From Rosa chinensis (lineage: Eukaryota; Streptophyta; Magnoliopsida; Rosales; Rosaceae), in the NCBI RefSeq assembly GCF_002994745.2, contig NC_037089.1, forward strand, positions 1,859,001 to 1,923,000: DNA of 64,000 bases. The letters run 5' to 3'. The position numbers and the translations under genes are program-made. This document shows, piece by piece, positions 58,036 through 64,000 of this stretch (the first letter of the stretch is position 1; each line of letters begins with the position of its first letter). Under the pieces are notes generated by a model. The model made no database searches. It had not been told where the DNA came from and was given only the letters and a program-made list of their open reading frames with translations.

Positions 58036-58939
58036 TAGTACCCACAGTGGTACATAAAAAATAGACTTACTCATTGTACAATCAAGTACATAGACAAAGC
58101 GGGATCCCCCTTTGGTACTGCGCCGGAGGCACTAGAAGGCCCGGTCCTCCCAACGTAACTAATAAAACAATAAATTTAGTCGCCTAGAGACCTCAATTGG
58201 TGTACAACTAGAGACATTGAGAGTTAGATCGACAAAGACCAAACCCAATGCTAAAAACTAGGTAGGAAAAAACCACTAGATGCCTCAAAAATGGCCTAAA
58301 TGAACTAGAAAATAATAAAAGCTAACTAACGGCCCATTTGGCCCAAATAAGAGCAGAACCCTAAGCCCAACTAGCTGACCCAGCCCTGTTGAGCTTCCGC
58401 CTTTCTATGTTGAGGACGCCGCACACTGCAAGCCAGCCGCTGCCACGCCTGCACCATGCCATCGCCGCCACTTCAAGGACCACTGTCTACACCACACCGC
58501 CACCACCCGTGAGGGCAACAAAACCCGAACGACACCAGACCCGATCCAAAAAGAAAGGATCCATGTGCCCCTTGAGCACCGACTGCATCCCGACGATACT
58601 GCTGCACTGCCGCCGTTGCCTAAAGACAAACACTAGCCCGTGCTGTCCCTTGAAGCAAAACCACGACTTCCCTAGCCATAGAGTGGTTTCGACCCAAGCA
58701 AGACTAGATCAGACACAAACCTCAAGCCACTGCATATCTATGAACTAGGGAACCCTGGACTATCAACACCAGTTCGGCAGCCTCCTAGTGACGACGAGGC
58801 AAGCCCCACTGACCCAGAGTGCCGCCAGATGAGAGGATCTCGGCTGAAGACTCGACCAAGGTTGGTGCACGTGTGGCACCTTCAGAGAGAGAGAACTTCA
58901 ACAAGCCATCCCATCAATAAATCCGATCTGAACGAATAT
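57756..58939 (-). mobile_element. Non-autonomous retroposon, 15-bp target duplication
   Basis: The word gatctgaacgaatat lies at 57756-57770 and 58925-58939. The body, 57771-58924, includes the later 157-bp duplication. Its minus-strand 3' end has a poly(A), and the family words (rccgttacatatccttcc, acaagaagatagtgg, gtacccacagtggtacat) match the copies at 21.8 and 48.4 kb. Short ORFs on both strands are taken as non-coding. Confidence 0.85.
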
Positions 58940-59570
58940 ATTGTTTTTGTATCGTGTTAATTTAATCAACTTAACTCTTTATTCATTAGGAGAATTTGAT
59001 CCTTTAATATAACAACTTATTTCATTGAATGTAGAGTGTGGTCTCTTATTTTTGAGCTGACATATAATGAAGTTAAACAACACTAAAATCAAACTTGATA
59101 TGTGAGTTTGGTAAGTCGAGAATAACAAGTTTGAATTTGGTAAATCGGATCTGAAATGTGATCAGAACAATTAATTTGTTTTTGTATCATGTTAACCTAA
59201 CCATCTTGACTCGTTATTCACTAGGAGACTCTGATATATAATATAATGACTTTTTTATTAAATTTAAAGTTTGTCTCTAATTTTGAGCTGATTTATAATA
59301 AAATTAAATTACACTAAAATTGACTGTTTGTCCGGTTGCCAAGCCAATTTGAGGTTTGTCTAATCTATTATATGCTCATGTGCATGAATTTATAATTAAT
59401 CAGCTTGACTCGTTATTAGAAGACTCTGATATATAATATAACGATTTCTTTTATTAAACCTAAAATCTGTCTCTAATTTTGGGATGATCTACAATAAATT
59501 AAACCAAACTGAAATCGACTTTTTTGTCCCGTTGTCAAGCCGATTTGAGGTTTGTCTAATCTATTATCTG

Positions 59571-60985
59571 CTCATGTGCATGAATGTATACCTAGCTATA
59601 GCTTGTGATGAAAGAATGTTAAAGAACCAAGTTGGCTCCCATAAAGAACAAAAACAACAGCCAAACTTTTAAGTTCCAAAACATGATTACAGCTATTATT
59701 AACTAGCCAGTGGACCTCTTAACAAATAATAACATGCTCATCCTAAATCCTCTTGTCTCAAAATGTTTAGTTAAAATGGATAACCAGATAAGGTTGAGTG
59801 GACTAATTCTATGCTATGGCCTAATCTGCGCTTTTCTTTACAACGGCCTAAAACTACCAAATAGGGCCTTCAATGGTTTTGTTTTCTTCCTTGTTCTACT
59901 TCTTGTTAATAAGAATATCATAACCAAATTTCAGAGCCTAATACTATTCGATCTGCTGGCATAAATGTTTACTTTCTAAGTAAAAAGTCTTGGGTTTGAC
60001 TATATGAAAGATCGGTCTAAACCTTCAGATTTGATTAACTCATTAGATAGGTGCTTGGGTATGAAAATGGAGTGGCAGAAACTCTGGCTGGATTTGGGCT
60101 TTTCTCTTAATATGGACTCTCGGACTTTGGATTCCTTTCCTAATTATGATCTGATTGGGTTTGAAGAGGAGTGACCTCCCACATTGGGCTAGTCCTATGA
60201 ACATTTGCACTCGGCTTCATTTGGGCTACAGCCCACATATAACTAAGGCTGACAATTTACGATATAACGTTTTAGAGTGACTAAAAAGCTAACCGGATAG
60301 GTTTTGGCATAACGATGTTCGTGTACGTTGGAAATGTGTCGACCTATTTTAAACAACCGTATTTCAAATCGATTCGCCTAGTCATTTAGCATATACAATC
60401 ACATAAGTGATCAACTCGCCAACCACATTATATATTAAGTAGGAATGACAAATTTACTTTTGAAGTTATTCGCAACTTAATTTTTCAAGATAAGATAAAT
60501 GTGAGGCGTTATACATTTATTTTTTGAAGAAGTCTGTATAGTTAATAGTTGTGTTGTGTTAGTGTTTATCTTATCATTTCAATATAGAAAGTCGTCACAA
60601 CATGCGATCACATATTGCCAAAACAAAAACCTCATTCCGCTACTTCCATAACACCGACAAATACATTTCCTATATTTTTTTTTCTAGATGTATACGAATA
60701 TTATTATTGTTTTTTTTTTTTTAGAATATTATTATTGCTTGTTGGTATTATGGTCACTTCATACTGCACCATTGTTTTTTTTTTGGGACTAGATATCCCT
60801 TCATCTTTTGGAACATCCCAGATTCAAGAGAAATTGTCATAAATTAGTTAGCAAAAGATGTGACCCTCCTTGTCACCTTCTTTGGAAAAGCATACACAAT
60901 GAGGTATATGATAGGACATAAATTAGAAATCGGATAAAGGCAGCAAAACTTGAGCTCAAAGCATGCCGTAGTCTCTAAAAATGAT
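59571..60985. other. 1.4-kb gene-poor region
   Basis: No coding gene recognised. It is AT-rich, with T runs near 60670-60720 and 60775-60785. Confidence 0.45.
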
Positions 60986-60989
60986 AAAT

Positions 60990-61470
60990 ATTATTGTTTA
61001 AAAAGAAATTATTTGATCAAGCAGCCTAACACGAAACTTCCACATTTATTGTGGCCAACAGGTATGAAGGGTTTTTGGGTTGGTGCCCATGTGATGGGAA
61101 TTAGTCTGATTTTGCTAAGATACCCTCATAAATCTCAGTCAAAATATTGACTGAGTGAGTATGTTACTAACTCACTAATATAACTGAAGTGTCTTGTTAC
61201 TTCACCCGATTAAAAAAAAGTTAATTAAAAAAGAAAAAAGAAAAGTCTACTTAGATATGAACCAAGTGAATAGGCTCATAACCACCTGGTGCGGTAAGGT
61301 TGATCGAGCAGCCTACCATGAAACTCTCATGTCTATCGTTCGAGTCCCAACTCCAGCAAGCTTGTGGCCAGCAGGTTTGAGGGGCCTTCGAGTTAGTATG
61401 CTTACGGCTGGTGATTAGTCTTGCTTTGCTGGGATACACTCATGAACTCTGGTCCGAATACTAACTAAAG
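60990..61470 (+). repeat. Pair of tRNA-like (possible SINE) repeats
   Basis: The blocks at about 61010-61170 and 61300-61470 share 'gatc(a/g)agcagcctan' and 'atgaaact', then 'gtggccancaggt', 'ttagtct', 'tttgct' and 'ntactcat'. The second has GTTCGAGTCCCAA, a good Pol III B box, preceded by a possible A box in 'cctggtgcggtaagg'. SINE origin is likely but unproven. Confidence 0.4.
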
Positions 61471-61488
61471 AGGTGTGTTATTAACTCA

Positions 61489-62019
61489 TTAGAGCAACTC
61501 CACCGGTTGCTTCTTGATTGGTCACCAACTAGGAAAAGCTGATGTGGTGACCATGGAGGGGAAAATCAGGTTTCCACCGGAGGTATTCTGCCCAGCCAAA
61601 AGTCAGTCTTTCTTGACCGAATCCAAGAATTTAGTCAAGGCCCTGACTAATTCCTTGCCCGGCCAAGGCATCTGCCAGCTCGGCCCAGCCCGAAAACATG
61701 GGTGACGTCACTGGATGAGTGGAGAAGGAGACGCCCTGATTGATGGAAGTAGAGGACAAGCGTCTGACGCTTGGCGTCGCAACTCATGCGTGCGTGCAGA
61801 GAGAGACACGGAAGAGAGGAGGCGTTTGTCGCCGGAGGACGATTTGCTCCGCCTGGGGTTGCTTCGATCTCGGCCTGGGGGCAGCGTTTGGGCGGGCTGA
61901 CGCCACGGAGTTGTCGGACGAGGTGAGGCGACCTTGGGGGAGCCGGGTCCTTGGATGGAGGACGCCGGAAGAGGGAGAAAAAGGCGGGTCGGGTAGGACA
62001 AAACCCGCCAAGTCTGGGG

Positions 62020-62070
<51 letters not shown>

Positions 62071-62562
62071 GAAAAAAAATTTCTGAGGGGGGAAATGAAA
62101 AAAAGAAATTTTTTTTTCGTCCTTTGAAACAAAATAGATTTTTTTTTTTGCTATTTATAGAAAATTTTCAAATTTCAAAAATTCATAATAAATTCATACG
62201 AACTCCGAATATTGCGTTCGATATATGCACAAGATCGTATCGACGAGCTCTACAACTTTCATGAAGGAAGTTTTCCTAAATTCCGAACGTATAAAAAGTC
62301 AATTTTCACGACCCCCTAAATAACGTTTGTTTCGAAAATAAAAATCGATTAGAAACCGAATTTCTCATACAACAACTAAATAACGTTGTATTGTACTTAT
62401 TCTTAGTTTTTCATTTATGTAAGAAAAAATCAATGAACAGTAAAACTGACTGGTAAAAAAACGGAACGGGTGGAAACCCATGTCCAGTGGCAGTGAACAG
62501 TTTCTTGGCTGGTCGACGTCTTGACTTTTCGACCTTGACATTTCTTGACAAGTTAGCTCTTA
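61489..62562. mobile_element. Possible 1-kb Harbinger-type element with TTA ends
   Basis: TTA precedes GAGCAACTCCACCGG (from 61492) and follows ...AAGTTAGCTC (to 62559), giving short inverted ends and a 3-bp duplication. The ends resemble those of the MITE at 36091. Inside is a GC-rich part with ORFs on both strands and a (GA)n tract of about 48 bp at 62021-62068. No transposase was recognised. Confidence 0.45.
62021..62068. repeat. (GA)n microsatellite
   Basis: An uninterrupted run of about 24 GA units. Confidence 0.95.
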
Positions 62563-63008
62563 ACGTAACCGAGATGACTTACTATCTCACCTCTAATAAA
62601 AAAATAAATTAAAATAAAAGTGAACAGACTCCTAGAACACGTGGCTCGTAGGTTCAAAACATAGTCACCCTTTTCTCGACGCTTGTCCGCGCTCTCTCAG
62701 ACCACACAATCAAGTGGAACCAGCTCAAGATCGTGTCATCCATACTCCTCGTCCTCGTCCTCGTCACGTGCCTGGACACGTGACTTCGACTTTTGCTTAG
62801 AAAACAGAGCAAAGGAAAGCCAGTTTCACAAGGAAGAGACCAAACCGCCGGGAAGCCATTTGGAGAAAGGCCAAGTCATCCTCGTCCTGCTGGCTGTTGC
62901 CAATATCACCCACACCTTAAACTCGAGACCAGCTTCATTTCGTCTAAAGCTTCAATCTTGATCGAACCCGGTTTGTTTGTTATTTCTGTTGCAAGTTAAA
63001 CCCCATCA
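62563..63008 (+). other. Upstream region and leader of the NFD4-like gene
   Basis: No TATA box stands out. CT-rich and 'tcctcgtcc' stretches near 62740-62770 fit a plant leader. Open frames here lack a good ATG. Confidence 0.45.
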
Positions 63009-64000
63009 ATGGTGACCGTTAACGTTAAAGGAGGCACAAGGCCGCCGTGGGTGGGCTTAGGAGCGGCGGTGTGGGTCCAAATAGCCGCCGGAAACGCCTA
63101 CAACTTCCCGCTTTACTCGCACTCGCTCAAGTCCGTTCTGGGGTTCAGTCAGCGACAGTTGACCATGCTCGGAGTGGCTAATGATATCGGGGAAAACGTT
63201 GGACTTGTTCCTGGGATTGCTTCCAACAAGCTCCCACCTTGGATGATACTTTCGATTGGGGCTTTCGCTTGTTTCTTTGGTTACGGTGTGCTCTGGCTCG
63301 CTGTCAGCCGTACAGTTCTGTCCTTGCCTTATTGGTTGGTATGTCTTGGTTCTTCGATCTTCTTGTTCAAAGTTTTGATCTTTAATTATGTGATTTGCAT
63401 GATTTTATTGAGCTACTAAGGTTTTGTGATTGAGTACTGGTTTTTGAAGATTGCTAGATTTGTTTTTGTGGGATTGATTGGGTTTGAAGTTTTGGTCTTT
63501 TTTACTGATTTGATTGCTTGGTAGATAGTGCTCTGCGTCTTGATTTTGTTATGTTGTGAAGCTATTAAGAATTTTGATTTTTCCAGTTGAGGAGTAACAG
63601 ATACGTGATTTTGTGAATTGGGTACTAATTTGTTTATGGGATTGGTGATGGTAATGTTAGCTATGGAAATTAGATGAGATAAGATATTGGTGGGCTAGAA
63701 TTTAGAGCTTTCTGTTGACAGTTTGCTTTATCCAATTGAATGGTTATTAGTGGTCGAAATGGTTTGTCTACAGAGAAATTGATTATTTTGGATGGATTTA
63801 TGATCATGAAGCATTGTTTATGTTGCAGTTATGGATTGCTCTTTGTGTTGCTACTAATAGTAGTGCTTGGTTTTCGACGGCTGTTCTTGTGACCAATATG
63901 AGGAACTTCCCTGTTAGTCGTGGAACTGTTGCAGGCATTCTTAAAGGTTATGGGGGTCTCAGTGCAGCTGTGTTTACAGAAGTTTATAGCGTACTGCTTC
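63009..64000 (+). CDS. NFD4-like nodulin/major facilitator transporter, 5' part
   Basis: Exon 1 is 63009-63338 (110 codons). Exon 2 starts at 63829 and runs off the window. Exon 1 encodes the start of the Nodulin-like domain (PPWVGLGAAVWVQIAAGNAYNF, then LGVANDIGENVGLVPGI). Exon 2 continues LWIALCVATNSSAWFSTAV and MRNFPVSRGTVAGILKGY. This is the conserved start of the plant NUCLEAR FUSION DEFECTIVE 4-like family, about 12-helix membrane proteins with a Nodulin-like part and a major facilitator part; substrates are mostly unknown. Three membrane segments fall in exon 1. The ATG at 63009 fits the family start. An ORF continuing to 63419 is just read-through into the intron. Confidence 0.92.

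Larger units (their letters stand above)
57700..59570. repeat. Tandem array, about 200-bp unit, split by a retroposon
   Basis: Units contain 'caagtttgaatttggtaaatc', 'tttgtatc(g/a)tgttaa', 'gactcgttattca', 'ttaatataa' and 'tctaattttgagctgat'. Recognisable copies start near 57722, 59128, 59221 and 59410. The last two also share 'aagcc(a/g)atttgaggtttgtc' and 'gctcatgtgcatgaat'. The retroposon at 57771-58924 sits inside the first unit. Confidence 0.65.

Noticed and set aside
61647..62132. 161-codon minus-strand ORF and its neighbours near 62 kb
   Set aside because: The frame runs through the (GA)n microsatellite and GC-rich element sequence. Several frames on both strands are open and none shows a domain.

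Overview
The window is nuclear DNA from a flowering plant. It is AT-rich and its genes are split by short GT-AG introns. It carries two intron-containing tRNA-Tyr genes, plant-only protein families (PLATZ, NFD4-like nodulin transporter, plastid UbiE-like methyltransferase) and many plant transposon types. Gene style and repeats would fit a eudicot, perhaps Rosaceae (strawberry or rose relatives), but that placement is inference. All gene models below were spliced by eye.

Layout. 1-7289 is mostly non-coding. It has a weak chain of possible minus-strand exons, several local duplications, an 8-bp-TSD hAT-like element (5466-6147), and a TATA-led ORF at 6707. A very young, structurally complete Ty1/copia retrotransposon (7295-14507, minus strand) interrupts that locus. 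Its LTRs are indistinguishable by eye, its 1442-residue ORF is open, and a 12/24-bp repeat recurs at three places inside it. 15065-25808 is a cluster of four copies of one methyltransferase gene. Two are broken (15065-15187 and 15547-16694), one looks intact but lacks the transit-peptide exon (17898-20066), and one is complete (23243-25808). LINE fragments, a 182-bp insertion and a 1-kb retroposon lie between them.

29242-30349 is a PLATZ zinc-finger transcription factor. 32406-36750 is a belt of transposons: a retroposon, a long-TIR fold-back element, a Tourist-like MITE and a LINE tail. 36973-40505 is a nine-exon gene for a polytopic membrane protein of a plant-specific family, with an unusual C-terminal decapeptide repeat. 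tRNA-Tyr genes lie at 42735 and 44989, flanking a small serine-rich-family gene (43940-44233). A larger member of that family is at 54249-54878. The 46-53 kb and 55-62.6 kb stretches are gene-poor and rich in retroposons and tandem repeats. The window ends inside an NFD4-like major facilitator gene that starts at 63009.

The genes do not form a pathway. The main biology here is local gene duplication with graded decay, a change in predicted protein targeting between duplicates, and repeated mobile-element insertion. I found no CRISPR array or bacterial-type operon. The least explained item is the repeat shared between the leader and the coding region of the young copia element.
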